A DNA stretch of 64,000 bases. It comes from a virus. The stretch covers positions 1-64,000 of IMG/VR virus record IMGVR_UViG_3300037042_003932. One strand, given 5' to 3'. The notes below the pieces were generated by a model, which was not told where the DNA came from, did no database searches, and was given only the letters and a program-made list of their open reading frames with translations. The position numbers and the translations under genes are program-made. Positions 9,182-17,058 of the stretch are shown here, one piece after another; positions within the stretch are counted from its first letter, which is position 1; every line of letters starts with the position of its first letter.

Positions 9182-9661
9182 TCAGAGAATGTGTGTGGCC
9201 TGGGCTCGGACAACCATTAGCGTGATTGCACCTGCCGCCGTGGTGGTGACCTTCAAACTCTGATAAGGCATCACGATGAAGGGAGTACTGAAACACTTTC
9301 GTGTTTTGTTACCACCCTCAGTGGTCAACAGATTTACGTCGTACGTCCCGGAGCTGTCACTGTCGTTATGCAGAACTATTGTGTACGTTTGAGCTCCACC
9401 TAACTGAGCATGGGCCTCAAGAACAAGAACAGGGTCTGTGTCCGACAGTTTGAAAAGTCCGCCATCCGTGAGCGTCTCTTCGGTTGTGGGGGTAGCAGCT
9501 AACGCGTATCCCCAGAGACCCCCGGGGTATACTGGGACTGTTGGGTAACAGAGAGTCGGGACAGCGGTCACCGTCTTGGTCGGAGCAACACCAGTCATGG
9601 CTCCCACCGAAAGTTGACGGACGGTAATCGGGATAGGACCGGTCGTGAACAAAACGCTCAT
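9182..9661 (-). CDS. Beta-rich putative virion protein (159 aa)
   Basis: The start is coupled to the upstream stop as TGATG. The protein is almost entirely beta-strand and turn (AQTYTIVLHNDSDSSGTYDV, AITLMVVRAQ), with few charges, resembling decoration or collar proteins. No catalytic motif is visible. It lies in the head-completion region between a membrane-anchored coiled-coil protein and the putative connector. Function unknown. Confidence 0.55.
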   Translation of the reverse strand: MSVLFTTGPIPITVRQLSVGAMTGVAPTKTVTAVPTLCYPTVPVYPGGLWGYALAATPTTEETLTDGGLFKLSDTDPVLVLEAHAQLGGAQTYTIVLHNDSDSSGTYDVNLLTTEGGNKTRKCFSTPFIVMPYQSLKVTTTAAGAITLMVVRAQATHIL

Positions 9662-10431
9662 CAGTTCCTCCTAGTTGCATTACTTGGCTCAGTCCCAATA
9701 GGAACCGACGCAGCAATATCTTTCACTTCTTGTCTTAGAATATTGTCTTGGTTTACGTCCGGACTAACGCTCATGTCATTTTTGAGCTGGTCCTTACGTG
9801 ACTGTAGGTATGCATCGGGCGATGGCTGTCTTAACTTTTGACCTTGGGACATCCGAGACATCGCAAGCATCAATCGATACTCCATCTCGTTAAAGCGTAC
9901 TTCGAGATTGGCCTTTTGGGTTACCTGCGTCTCGATTGAGGTCTCTTTGTTAGTCTGTATCTCTTTCGAGATATCCCTGACTTCAGTCTTCAGAGCCACA
10001 ATGGACTCAGAGGCATCATGGACGGAAGAGGTCAGCGCATAGTATTGCCAGAGCCAACCCGCGACTAACCCCAGACCCCCAATAGCCCCAACGGCAATGG
10101 TGTTCCGAAAGAAGTTGCGCCATTCGGCGATAGCTTGTTTCATGTCTTCGAACTCCTCGCGACGGCTGCAGCCTTTAAGGCTCTCAACCTTCTTTTCGAT
10201 GATTTCGAAGCGTTGTGTGTTTGACTCTTCTTTTTGCTCAAACAGATCAACGCCGACTTTTTTATCGTCTAAGCGTTTGAGGTCTTCTTTAAGCCATGAG
10301 TCTTTTGCGTCTTTATGCACAGGAATAGCATCCGATTCTAGAAACGGAACGCGTCGTTTCCCTTTTGTAGAAACCCCATACGGTGGTACAGGGTCAAACG
10401 AAGGTAACTGCTTGGGAGAACCGTCAGCCAT
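9661..10431 (-). CDS. Coiled-coil protein with a single transmembrane segment
   Basis: 256 residues. The first 100 are charged and helical. Residues about 112-130 form one hydrophobic segment (TIAVGAIGGLGLVAGWLWQYY), and residues about 135-200 are a heptad-like coiled coil (VHDASESIVALKTEVRDISK). This layout resembles holin- or spanin-like and virion membrane-associated proteins. It is embedded in the structural block beside a beta-rich protein, so an injected or lysis-related role is conceivable. No family was recognised. Confidence 0.55.
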   Translation of the reverse strand: MADGSPKQLPSFDPVPPYGVSTKGKRRVPFLESDAIPVHKDAKDSWLKEDLKRLDDKKVGVDLFEQKEESNTQRFEIIEKKVESLKGCSRREEFEDMKQAIAEWRNFFRNTIAVGAIGGLGLVAGWLWQYYALTSSVHDASESIVALKTEVRDISKEIQTNKETSIETQVTQKANLEVRFNEMEYRLMLAMSRMSQGQKLRQPSPDAYLQSRKDQLKNDMSVSPDVNQDNILRQEVKDIAASVPIGTEPSNATRRN

Positions 10432-10444
10432 TTTACCTCGATCT

Positions 10445-10714
10445 TTACGTGGTAATTTCTAAAACGGTAGGACCGTACATTGTTGGTTTTTCAAAGTGAA
10501 CAATATATGTCTGATCCTCGTCCACGAGAATAGGTGTGGTCCACCTTCCTTCAGTATCCGTCGAGGTCACACCGACCCAAGTGTCCACGATGCCCGCGTT
10601 GTAGGGCACCAACTCAAAAATAGTGACCACTACGCCTTCAATGGGATCGCCATTGGCAGCAAGAACCCGGAGGTCGTCATCGTCCGGGTAATTGTGATTT
10701 ACCATTACGCCCAT
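10445..10714 (-). CDS. Small Ig/transthyretin-like beta-sandwich protein
   Basis: The 89 residues show the pattern of carboxypeptidase-regulatory/transthyretin-like folds: NGDPIEGVVVTIFE, then TDTEGRW, then YIVHFEKPTMYG. Such domains occur as surface modules on phage capsids and fibres. A GGAAGG ribosome site precedes the ATG at 10714; a second ATG nine bases later is possible. It is probably a minor capsid-surface or head-fibre protein, as it follows the capsid gene by one gene. Confidence 0.55.
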   Translation of the reverse strand: MGVMVNHNYPDDDDLRVLAANGDPIEGVVVTIFELVPYNAGIVDTWVGVTSTDTEGRWTTPILVDEDQTYIVHFEKPTMYGPTVLEITT

Positions 10715-10736
10715 TATGCAGTCCTTCCAGTCATCC

Positions 10737-10754
10737 GTGGTATAAATGTACCAC
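10737..10754 (-). other. Perfect 6-bp stem-loop in the gap before the Ig-like gene
   Basis: GTGGTA and TACCAC flank a six-base loop in the roughly 100-base gap between two structural genes. No T-run follows on the minus strand. It could be a weak processing or attenuation hairpin, or chance. The rest of this gap shows nothing recognisable. Confidence 0.25.
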
Positions 10755-10812
10755 CAAAATGATAGGGTAGTCCTGCGCTACTTGATAGTTTTGGTTGCGG
10801 GGGTGCTGGGGT

Positions 10813-11205
10813 CTAGCGGCGGTTCCGTGAAAACTTTTTGTGTGAGTCTGTGGTGGGCGTGGGCTCCACTACTTCTGGAGAAGAAGAGGCGTCTGCGACC
10901 GTGGTAGGCATGTCAGGCTCATCGGTTAAGGTCACGTCATCAACCGGGGGAGCGATGGGTTCGACTACGACTACGGGAGCAGGTGCCACAACCTCTTTTG
11001 GTTTCACGGCTTCGGGGACTTCGTCGCTGATAAACAGCACTTTTGTTCCCTTAACCGCCTGCAAAGAAGGCTGGGATGCCATAGACGGGAAGATGTCTTT
11101 CTCTTCACCGGCTTCAAGAGTCAACGGAAGGTCACCAGGTCCACGCACAGCGAGGAACACAAGTTTTCCTTTTGTGATGTTTTTGACCTTGACGAGTTTC
11201 GACAT
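10813..11205 (-). CDS. Putative virion protein with Pro/Val/Glu-rich tail (130 aa)
   Basis: The ATG at 11205 is chosen because AAGGAGG lies seven bases upstream; an upstream in-frame ATG at 11253 lies within the MCP-distal hairpin. The first 65 residues form a small beta domain (VKVKNITKGKLVFLAVRGPG), reminiscent of short phage head proteins. The rest is a low-complexity tail rich in Pro, Val, Glu and Thr, ending in basic residues. It follows the major capsid gene directly. Function is not recognised. Confidence 0.55.
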   Translation of the reverse strand: MSKLVKVKNITKGKLVFLAVRGPGDLPLTLEAGEEKDIFPSMASQPSLQAVKGTKVLFISDEVPEAVKPKEVVAPAPVVVVEPIAPPVDDVTLTDEPDMPTTVADASSSPEVVEPTPTTDSHKKFSRNRR

Positions 11206-11225
11206 AGCAGCCTCCTTAGATAGGG

Positions 11226-11281
11226 TGTGACCCCAGCCAGCTAGGGGGAGCAAAGACGCAAACTACCTAGCTGGGGTCACA
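11226..11281 (-). terminator. Long hairpin immediately downstream of the major capsid gene
   Basis: TGTGACCCCAGC (11226-11237) pairs perfectly with 11270-11281, and an inner CTAGG/CCTAG extends the stem across a 4-base bulge. It begins about a dozen bases after the capsid stop and ends just before the ribosome site of the next gene. No U-run follows, so it is not a classical rho-independent terminator. A role as transcript attenuator, processing site or 3' stabiliser for abundant capsid mRNA is inferred. Confidence 0.5.
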
Positions 11282-11293
11282 GGAACGCTGTCA

Positions 11294-12214
11294 TCACGGG
11301 AAGATGATCTGTTGCATGGATAGAGAGTTACCCACGCCGATTCCGAGCGCCTCGTACGTCCAGAACATGATCGTGTCTGCCTTCTGCTCGATGTACAGAG
11401 TCGCATCTTGCAGGAGGTAGAAGTTTCCGAGGAAGTTGTTCGGAGCCTGCGGTGCGAAGATGAACGCGTGATTGATCGAGTAGACCTGGGGCTTGACCGT
11501 GGTCACCGTGGGGATGCCCCACAGCTTCTGGGAGGACTCGATGCCCTCGTCGAAGTGCCGCTTCGCGATGTCGTGACCTACGGAGGTCGCCGGGAGATCC
11601 AACGCGTCGAGGTACCGGGCCTTCGCCATGAGCATCTTGCCGACAGGGCGACGACGCTCGAGCATGGCACGCATGGCCAGCTTGAAGGTGCCGCTCTGGA
11701 ACGCGCCGTTCGTCTGCTGGACCGAGGGGTTCGCCGTGGTGATGGCGAGGATGGTCTCGTAGAACTTGCGGTCCTCTTCGTCAGCCATGTCCTTCACGGA
11801 GTTGTCCGACAGGATCTGCCGGATGTCGCTCGTGTAGGTCATGAGCTCGAACTTCGACTTTGTGAACCGCTGGCTCTCGATCTTGCCGAACTTCACGGCG
11901 TAGCGCTTGCCACGGAACCAGGTGCGCTGTCCGGTGCCCTGGAAGTTGACGAAGGTAGCAACCGAATCGGGCTCCTTGTCGATGATCTTGATCGGCTGGT
12001 CGCTGTCGAGCGTGCGGTCGATTTGGTCCTCAGTGATGCCCTGGGGAACAATGATCTCACGGACGGCTGCTTCTTGACGGAGCTTCTCACGAATGAAAGC
12101 ACCGCCCTCGGCCTGAGCTTCCTTGACCTGGCCGCTTTCGATTTTGCGGATGAAATTGCTGTTGAGGAACTGCGCCGTGATGTGCGGGTTCTCAACCGGG
12201 TAACTGGTGCTCAT
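11294..12214 (-). CDS. Major capsid protein (HK97-like fold)
   Basis: This 306-residue protein has the usual plan: a helical N-terminal arm (residues 1-60), then an E-loop-like region (FQGTGQRTWFRGKRYAVKF). A long P-domain-like helix follows (IRQILSDNSVKDMADEEDRKFYETIL), and the A-domain stretch ends in WTYEALGIGVGN. Gene order (protease, small proteins, decoration-like protein, this gene, connectors) supports the call. Unlike nearly all its neighbours it has no repeated K-x-A motif. It has a GGAAAT ribosome site. It assembles the icosahedral shell. Confidence 0.85.
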   Translation of the reverse strand: MSTSYPVENPHITAQFLNSNFIRKIESGQVKEAQAEGGAFIREKLRQEAAVREIIVPQGITEDQIDRTLDSDQPIKIIDKEPDSVATFVNFQGTGQRTWFRGKRYAVKFGKIESQRFTKSKFELMTYTSDIRQILSDNSVKDMADEEDRKFYETILAITTANPSVQQTNGAFQSGTFKLAMRAMLERRRPVGKMLMAKARYLDALDLPATSVGHDIAKRHFDEGIESSQKLWGIPTVTTVKPQVYSINHAFIFAPQAPNNFLGNFYLLQDATLYIEQKADTIMFWTYEALGIGVGNSLSMQQIIFP

Positions 12215-12256
12215 TGTATTTCCTTTTTCCTTTTGAAAAGTTTTAGTTACCCGCTA

Positions 12257-12766
12257 TTACGGGTGGCCCATCGAAATGCCCTGCGGGATGATGACATCCA
12301 GCACAGCGTTGGTGCTATCGAGCCCGTTGGGGCCGACGACTCCGTAGCAGGACTCACCGGTAGTCGCAGCGCGGAAGGAGCCACCCGTGGTGTTGTCACA
12401 CGTCAGGATGTCACCGATGGTGTACGACGTAGAGACGTAGTACGGAGCTTTGACGCGAACGCCACCCTGAATGAACGTGCACCGGCCAGTGAAGCTACCG
12501 TCGTAGTCAGCATTGCCGTCCACAGCGATGAACATCAGGCAAGGAGCGTTCGTAAGGGAGTCATCGTTATCCGCGACGATGGCCTTTCCGCTGTGAGCGG
12601 CGTCCATAATGCAGACCATGCCTGCGTAAATGGAACCAGCACGCGGCGTACCTTCGGAATCGGGACCCAGGGCACCATAGACCTCGAGGGTCAAGCCCAG
12701 CGAAGCCAGCGCAGCCGGGTGCGGGTCGCACGTAACGATGTCAAACTTCGAGGAGAGAAGAGTCAT
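12257..12766 (-). CDS. Putative capsid decoration / head protein
   Basis: 169 residues, beta-rich with many Gly, Thr and Ala (GDILTCDNTTGGSFRAATTGE; VIIPQGISMGHP). A protein of this size and composition directly upstream of the major capsid gene is usually a decoration protein that binds the outer shell. It ends at a small CCCG/CGGG stem-loop before the capsid ribosome site. No catalytic motifs. Assigned by position and composition. Confidence 0.6.
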   Translation of the reverse strand: MTLLSSKFDIVTCDPHPAALASLGLTLEVYGALGPDSEGTPRAGSIYAGMVCIMDAAHSGKAIVADNDDSLTNAPCLMFIAVDGNADYDGSFTGRCTFIQGGVRVKAPYYVSTSYTIGDILTCDNTTGGSFRAATTGESCYGVVGPNGLDSTNAVLDVIIPQGISMGHP

Positions 12767-12801
12767 CTTGTTTTTCCTTTCAAGCTACCTGCCGCTATGG
12801 G

Positions 12802-13140
12802 TCAGGACATTAGCCAGTTGGTAAAGCTCTCGGCAGCGGGGCTTCCACTGCTGTTGCTTGCGGTCTTAACACGAGCTGTGTTGTCCGGACCGCCGAGGCT
12901 GTCGGACAAAGCAGAGCCCGCAATTTTCTCGAGCAAGCTGGCGACTTCAGGACCAGCCGAAGCAAGCTTTTGAAGAACAGAAGCGTCAATGTTCTCACCT
13001 AAGAAAGACGACAATTTCTCGTTGAGACGAGAAGCCTCTTTCTCACGAGCCTCCTTGACGGTGTTCTCTCGCTCGCGGCTGACCTCGTCGAAGTACGACG
13101 CGGCTTTCTCGAGAACATCTGCGATGAGGTTCTTATCCAT
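12802..13140 (-). CDS. Small helical putative head/scaffold protein with K-x-A repeats
   Basis: I take the ATG at 13140 (MDKNLIADVLEKAAS), which follows AAAGGAAA, over one 30 bases upstream. The 112-residue product is helical and carries repeated K-x-A tripeptides: EKAAS, QKLAS, EKIAG, VKTAS. It sits between the protease and the capsid gene, so a scaffold or internal core role is plausible. No known family was recognised. Confidence 0.55.
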   Translation of the reverse strand: MDKNLIADVLEKAASYFDEVSRERENTVKEAREKEASRLNEKLSSFLGENIDASVLQKLASAGPEVASLLEKIAGSALSDSLGGPDNTARVKTASNSSGSPAAESFTNWLMS

Positions 13141-13150
13141 GTGCTTTCCT

Positions 13151-13324
13151 TTACCTTCCAGTCGTCTCACTGGAAAGTATACGCTTCAGTTCAGCTAGTC
13201 CGCGTGCTGCCACTAAAATTTTTGCGATTTTTTCTGTCTTCGCTTTTTGGGTGGCTTCGTCCTGGTTGCGGATACTCGCTGCAACTTTTCGGAGCTCATC
13301 AGCAAACTTTGTTGGATCTTGCAC
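13151..13324 (-). CDS. Small helical protein, 57 aa, GTG start
   Basis: The reading frame opens at GTG 13324, preceded by GGGAGGTGA seven to eight bases upstream, and closes with TAA at 13151. The product (MQDPTKFADELRKVAASIRN...) is charged and helical and contains K-V-A and E-K-I-A, the motif seen in its neighbours. It fits exactly between the flanking genes, with only a 3-base gap upstream. It is probably a real head-region gene; function unknown. Confidence 0.6.
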   Translation of the reverse strand: MQDPTKFADELRKVAASIRNQDEATQKAKTEKIAKILVAARGLAELKRILSSETTGR

Positions 13325-13327
13325 GAC

Positions 13328-13552
13328 TCACCTCCCAAACCGGCTTGTGAAATCAAGCACGTCGTTGAGAGTTACCCGGGATGAATCCTCATTGCGAATA
13401 TCCGCAGCAAGTTTGCGAAGGAGCTTTCCGACCTCGGTCATCGTGCGTTCTTCCGCCGCAACTTTCTCAGTGACCGATTGTGCTAGATCAGCGACAACCT
13501 GTCTCTGGATGTTCTCGACAAGAACGTCAACGTTTGGAAGACTCTGTCGCAT
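13328..13552 (-). CDS. Small helical protein (74 aa) with K-x-A motifs
   Basis: The product is charged and alpha-helical, containing TEKVAAEER and RKLAADIRNED. Its C-terminal half resembles the next downstream gene (RKVAASIRNQDEA), suggesting local duplication. The start overlaps the end of the upstream 54-aa gene by 26 bases. Probably part of the set of small head-core or internal proteins between protease and capsid. Confidence 0.55.
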   Translation of the reverse strand: MRQSLPNVDVLVENIQRQVVADLAQSVTEKVAAEERTMTEVGKLLRKLAADIRNEDSSRVTLNDVLDFTSRFGR

Positions 13553-13691
13553 CTTTTTTGTCCTTCTTCATCGATTCTTCGCTGCAACAAGGGCCTTCTT
13601 CCTTCTTTACGCCGTAAGCGCTACTCAAGGAATCAGCCGCTTGCTTGAACAGCATTGCGTATTCAGTCCTGACGTTAGAGTTGAAGAACAT
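13527..13691 (-). CDS. Small protein (54 aa) with strong ribosome site
   Basis: ATG at 13691 follows AAGGAGGTGTGACA, one of the best ribosome sites in the block. The frame encodes MFFNSNVRTEYAMLFKQAAD, then a Lys/Glu-rich tail containing a CC pair, and stops at 13527 inside the next gene. It carries K-Q-A in an amphipathic helix like its neighbours. Function unknown; head-region protein by position. Confidence 0.55.
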   Translation of the reverse strand: MFFNSNVRTEYAMLFKQAADSLSSAYGVKKEEGPCCSEESMKKDKKDATESSKR

Positions 13692-13710
13692 TGTCACACC
13701 TCCTTCAACG

Positions 13711-14295
13711 TTAACGGCTCATCTGGGACAGAATGACATCGACTTCCTGCGCACCCTTGTAGAACTCTTGGGCAGCTTTCTCACGCACGTCTTCCAGCGC
13801 AGCATTCTGCCCGGCGTTGTATTGCTCGGCAGCGACCTTCTCCATAGCCTGGGCGTAACCGGCTTCCATCGCGACTTTTGTCATAGTGTCGTTGTAGCCT
13901 TTCTCGGCTGCTTGCTGAAGCATGGATTGCTCTTCTGCCGCGAGCTTCTCCTGCGAGGGGACTTCCGGCTGCACCGATGCGATCTTGGACGTCTGGCGAG
14001 CCCAAGTCTCAGCAGCCGCGTCGGCGAAAGCAGCTCCCATCTGGCGCATGTGAATGACCTCGGCGGTCTTCTCGTCTTCAGCGAGTCTTTGCGCCTCTTT
14101 GATGAGGGCTTCGACTGGGTCAGACGTGTTGGCTGACGCGGTCTTCTCTTGCGCGACAACCTGCTTTAGCGAAGTGATTAGGGCCTCTTGCGCTGCTGCG
14201 GTAGCGGTTTTCGTGGACGCTTGCGAGGTAGTATCGCTGGCGGTCTTCTCGGTGGATGTCCCGCTAATCTGACTCATCAGTGTCTCGTAGTTCAT
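13711..14295 (-). CDS. Putative internal head/scaffold protein rich in K-x-A repeats
   Basis: ATG 14295 (MNYETLMSQIS) is preceded by GTGAGGA and chosen over 14322. The 194-residue helical protein has about ten K-x-A units (EKTAS, EKLAAE, TKVAM, EKVAAE, REKAAQ). It also has two GY-type turns (EKGYNDTMTKVAMEAGYAQAM), another recurring feature of this block. It lies just downstream of the prohead protease, the usual place for scaffolding proteins that the protease degrades. That role is inferred. Confidence 0.6.
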   Translation of the reverse strand: MNYETLMSQISGTSTEKTASDTTSQASTKTATAAAQEALITSLKQVVAQEKTASANTSDPVEALIKEAQRLAEDEKTAEVIHMRQMGAAFADAAAETWARQTSKIASVQPEVPSQEKLAAEEQSMLQQAAEKGYNDTMTKVAMEAGYAQAMEKVAAEQYNAGQNAALEDVREKAAQEFYKGAQEVDVILSQMSR

Positions 14296-14360
14296 GATTT
14301 CCTCACATTGGTTAGGTGCCAACCCGAATACTAGGGCGGCGACTGGTTCCTATCAAGGGA

Positions 14361-16412
14361 TTAACCCTCGACGATTAGTTCACCGATACGTTCAGCAATT
14401 TTCTCGATGTCCAGCTTTGGTAACAACACCGTGTCTGTTGGTTGGGGTAAGAGATCAGCCAAAATAGAAGACAATTTTGGAGTGCCAGAAGCCATCCGAT
14501 TCAACCATTTGGTCGCAGCGTCAGTTCCTTGAGCTATGTACTTGGCACCTGGTTCAAAGATTTGTTTGTTTGCTGCTCTACCTGCCAAGCTGCCACCCAA
14601 AGCATTAAGCCCCGTAACCCCAATGGCAGTACTCGCCAATGGATGCTCTTGAGTGAAAGCACCGGCTTGGTCAAGAAGACGCCTACCTAATGGAAGACCA
14701 GGATGCCCTACAGGTTCTCCTCGGGCTAACCGTGACTTGTAGTCACTGCTGAGAAGAGTCATCAGCCCCAAAGTTCCAAACAGAGGAAGAGCCAAAGAAG
14801 ACATCTTTGACATCTCAGTTACCGTGGAGATTGGAACTCCTTGGTCAGTCATGTAGTGAGTACCCATATCCGGGAGATGCGTCGCACCAGCAGTAGCGAG
14901 TGTTCCTCCGACCAAAGGCTTTAACGCACCTAGACCACGGCGACTCAAACCAGAACCCAAAACCTTGTACGTGCCACCCAACAACGCAGCGCCGCCGACT
15001 GTCTTGTACACGTTGCGCTTTGCCACTTCGTCGTGTGACCTAACTGCAGCACCCCGCGTGGTTTGGTACCGAGTACCTGTCGCGGGGTCAGTAACAGTCA
15101 GTGGTGTTGAAAACTCACCTTCGTCTCTGAACTTCTCCGGGATTATGTTTCGTTTGAGGTAGTCGCCCATACCCGAAGTCTTCTCAAGGTAAGGAGAGAG
15201 TGCCTCTAGTATCCGAGGGTCTACAGCATCTCTATGAAAGTTGAGTGCGTCTGACCCCTCAAACGAATCCAGGATTTGCGGGTGCTCTGCGATAAGGTCC
15301 ATAATCGGACCCTGCAATCCCACGGACCTATCGACCCAACTCTTCTCTGGATGATGCTTTGGATATGACTTGAAGAAGATGAGCTTCATGAGCTCTGGGG
15401 TCTTCAGCATCATTCCGCCAGAGAAAGCAGATGACAAAGTCTTCTGCAGTGGGTAGTGCGAAAGGTCATGCAGGGTCTCGTCGGGGATTACTGGAACGTT
15501 TCCGCCCATGTCTAGAACTTGGTTACGCATTCGCTGAATGTTACAAAGTTCTGTGGGGTCTACGTTCTCAGTCTTAGCGTCTAACGGAATCCCTTGAACG
15601 ACCTTGTCGATGACTGCGATCTTGTGAGCGGCAAGCTTACGCTCGTCCATAGCTTCAAGATATTCACCCGCCTTTACGCCGGAAAGGATTTCATACGGCG
15701 TAGCGTTAGCGACTTTTTTCATCATGTATGCCGTTGGGTCCGCAGGTCGGATAACCCAAGAGATGTCAAAGAACTTGGGGCTAGGGTTGAGTGCTGCTAC
15801 CTTAACACCATTGATTACGTCCCGCATTTGGAAGCGGAGGTGGTCACAGTACTGAGCTCTAGTAGGCGCTCTGTTTCCACAAATCGTGCAAACGTCCCAA
15901 GCTACCTTGGTCCCCATACTGACCGGGGGGAACTCACCGTTCTTGATTCTCTCAGCGAGGTCAGGGGCCTTCGCGTTGTCGAGATCAATCAGGAGCTCGA
16001 CTCGGTGCATCGTGTCGTTCCAGAATGACTTGACGACTTTTCCGACTCGCTTCTCTGGGTCTTTGTTGACGTGATGTCTGTAGTTGTTTCCGTACAGCTC
16101 AAACGTATGATGCCAATTCGATAACGTTTCGGCTTGGCTGATCCACGGAGGACTCGCCATTGGCTTATATGGGGCATTGGGGAATCCATCTCCGTTACGG
16201 TTCTCAGCGTAATGCTCCCAGTCGCTCACAGCCAAAACATAAACAAAGCTGTGACCTGGAATAGGCTGGATCGTCTTGAAGTACTCGCTCCCTACACTGG
16301 CGTGCTTCGTGATGTTTTCGTAGCAAGCCCTGTTATTGGCCCACAGCATCACCGGCTGAACCGTAGCTTCTCCAGTAGGAAAGTACTCGTCGAGATGGAT
16401 TATTTTTTCCAT
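14361..16412 (-). CDS. Prohead (head maturation) protease with long C-terminal region
   Basis: ATG 16412 (MEKIIHLDEYF) follows GAGGACTTA and is preferred over 16541. Residues about 60-220 match the maturation-protease pattern: AENRNGDGFP near 69, a His-containing segment (YRHHVNKDPEKRVGKV, near 111), then FPPVSMGTKV with the candidate nucleophile Ser near 165. A Cys cluster follows (CTICGNRAPTRAQYC), and then NPSPKFFDIS and ADPTAYM. Serine proteases of this class cleave scaffold and capsid arms during prohead maturation. At 683 residues it is far longer than typical (about 200). The C-terminal 400 are helical and Gly/Ala-rich with hydrophobic stretches, perhaps a fused internal scaffold. Confidence 0.75.
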   Translation of the reverse strand: MEKIIHLDEYFPTGEATVQPVMLWANNRACYENITKHASVGSEYFKTIQPIPGHSFVYVLAVSDWEHYAENRNGDGFPNAPYKPMASPPWISQAETLSNWHHTFELYGNNYRHHVNKDPEKRVGKVVKSFWNDTMHRVELLIDLDNAKAPDLAERIKNGEFPPVSMGTKVAWDVCTICGNRAPTRAQYCDHLRFQMRDVINGVKVAALNPSPKFFDISWVIRPADPTAYMMKKVANATPYEILSGVKAGEYLEAMDERKLAAHKIAVIDKVVQGIPLDAKTENVDPTELCNIQRMRNQVLDMGGNVPVIPDETLHDLSHYPLQKTLSSAFSGGMMLKTPELMKLIFFKSYPKHHPEKSWVDRSVGLQGPIMDLIAEHPQILDSFEGSDALNFHRDAVDPRILEALSPYLEKTSGMGDYLKRNIIPEKFRDEGEFSTPLTVTDPATGTRYQTTRGAAVRSHDEVAKRNVYKTVGGAALLGGTYKVLGSGLSRRGLGALKPLVGGTLATAGATHLPDMGTHYMTDQGVPISTVTEMSKMSSLALPLFGTLGLMTLLSSDYKSRLARGEPVGHPGLPLGRRLLDQAGAFTQEHPLASTAIGVTGLNALGGSLAGRAANKQIFEPGAKYIAQGTDAATKWLNRMASGTPKLSSILADLLPQPTDTVLLPKLDIEKIAERIGELIVEG

Positions 16413-16419
16413 TAAGTCC

Positions 16420-16830
16420 TCAGAGAACCCCGCGAAGGATCTCCATAAAAACTTCACGCCCGTAGGTACGCATCGACGCCAGCTTGAGACGGGCAGTATC
16501 CGACACGGTGTCGTTGTGCAGCGCTTGAGTGAGCGCGTCATCCACAGTCAAAGCTGTAGCGATTTTGAGCTGCTCGACGTTACTCAGAGGCTCTTGGCGT
16601 TTGAACGCAGCCATCTTCGTAACGAACGAAGCAACCCCAACAGCCCCCGTATGCCCATGAATGCGAGCTTCCGTACGGATAGCATCCGTAACAACGTGAG
16701 CGATTTTGGGGTTCTCGTATTCTACCGCGATGCACTGCTCTTCCGAGGCTGTCTTGACCGCAACCTCTTCATAGAGGCCATGGCTCTTAGCCGCGTTCGA
16801 GATCTCGTGCGTAAAGATTTCAAGGTTCAT
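16420..16830 (-). CDS. Small helical putative virion protein (136 aa)
   Basis: Helical, with multiple K-x-A units (VKTASEEQ, TKMAAFKRQ, LKIATAL, LKLASM). It ends seven bases before the protease start and starts just after the 71-aa gene stop, so the genes are one operon. No known domain. By context it is a head-core or internal protein cleaved or packaged during assembly, which remains a guess. Confidence 0.5.
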   Translation of the reverse strand: MNLEIFTHEISNAAKSHGLYEEVAVKTASEEQCIAVEYENPKIAHVVTDAIRTEARIHGHTGAVGVASFVTKMAAFKRQEPLSNVEQLKIATALTVDDALTQALHNDTVSDTARLKLASMRTYGREVFMEILRGVL

Positions 16831-16831
16831 A

Positions 16832-17047
16832 TTAACCTCGCAGCATCTTGAGGGCCGTTAAGCCGTCCATGATCACAGAGTGACGCATACGCCTGGCTGC
16901 AATCTTCTCGCCCATGTAGCGAGAGACGGAAGCGAAGCTGAAATCCGTCAGACCAGTGCGCTCTTCCGCGAGCTTGTGCACTTGGTGGTTTAGGTACGCC
17001 AGCTTCACGTTCTCGGGGACAACAGCATCGAGTTCTTCATACGTCAT
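16832..17047 (-). CDS. Small helical protein (71 aa)
   Basis: I choose ATG 17047 (MTYEELDAVVPENV), preceded by AGAGGTGAT. The product contains VKLAYLNHQVHKLAEERTG and EKIAARR, so three K-x-A units in 71 residues. It is separated by one base from the next gene. Function unknown; same protein set as its neighbours. Confidence 0.5.
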   Translation of the reverse strand: MTYEELDAVVPENVKLAYLNHQVHKLAEERTGLTDFSFASVSRYMGEKIAARRMRHSVIMDGLTALKMLRG

Positions 17048-17058
17048 GATATCACCTC

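Noticed and set aside
11408-12973. 521-codon plus-strand open frame across the capsid and decoration genes
   Set aside because: It is antisense to well-supported genes with ribosome sites. Its translation is Arg/Asp/Leu-rich, typical of a mirrored reading frame.
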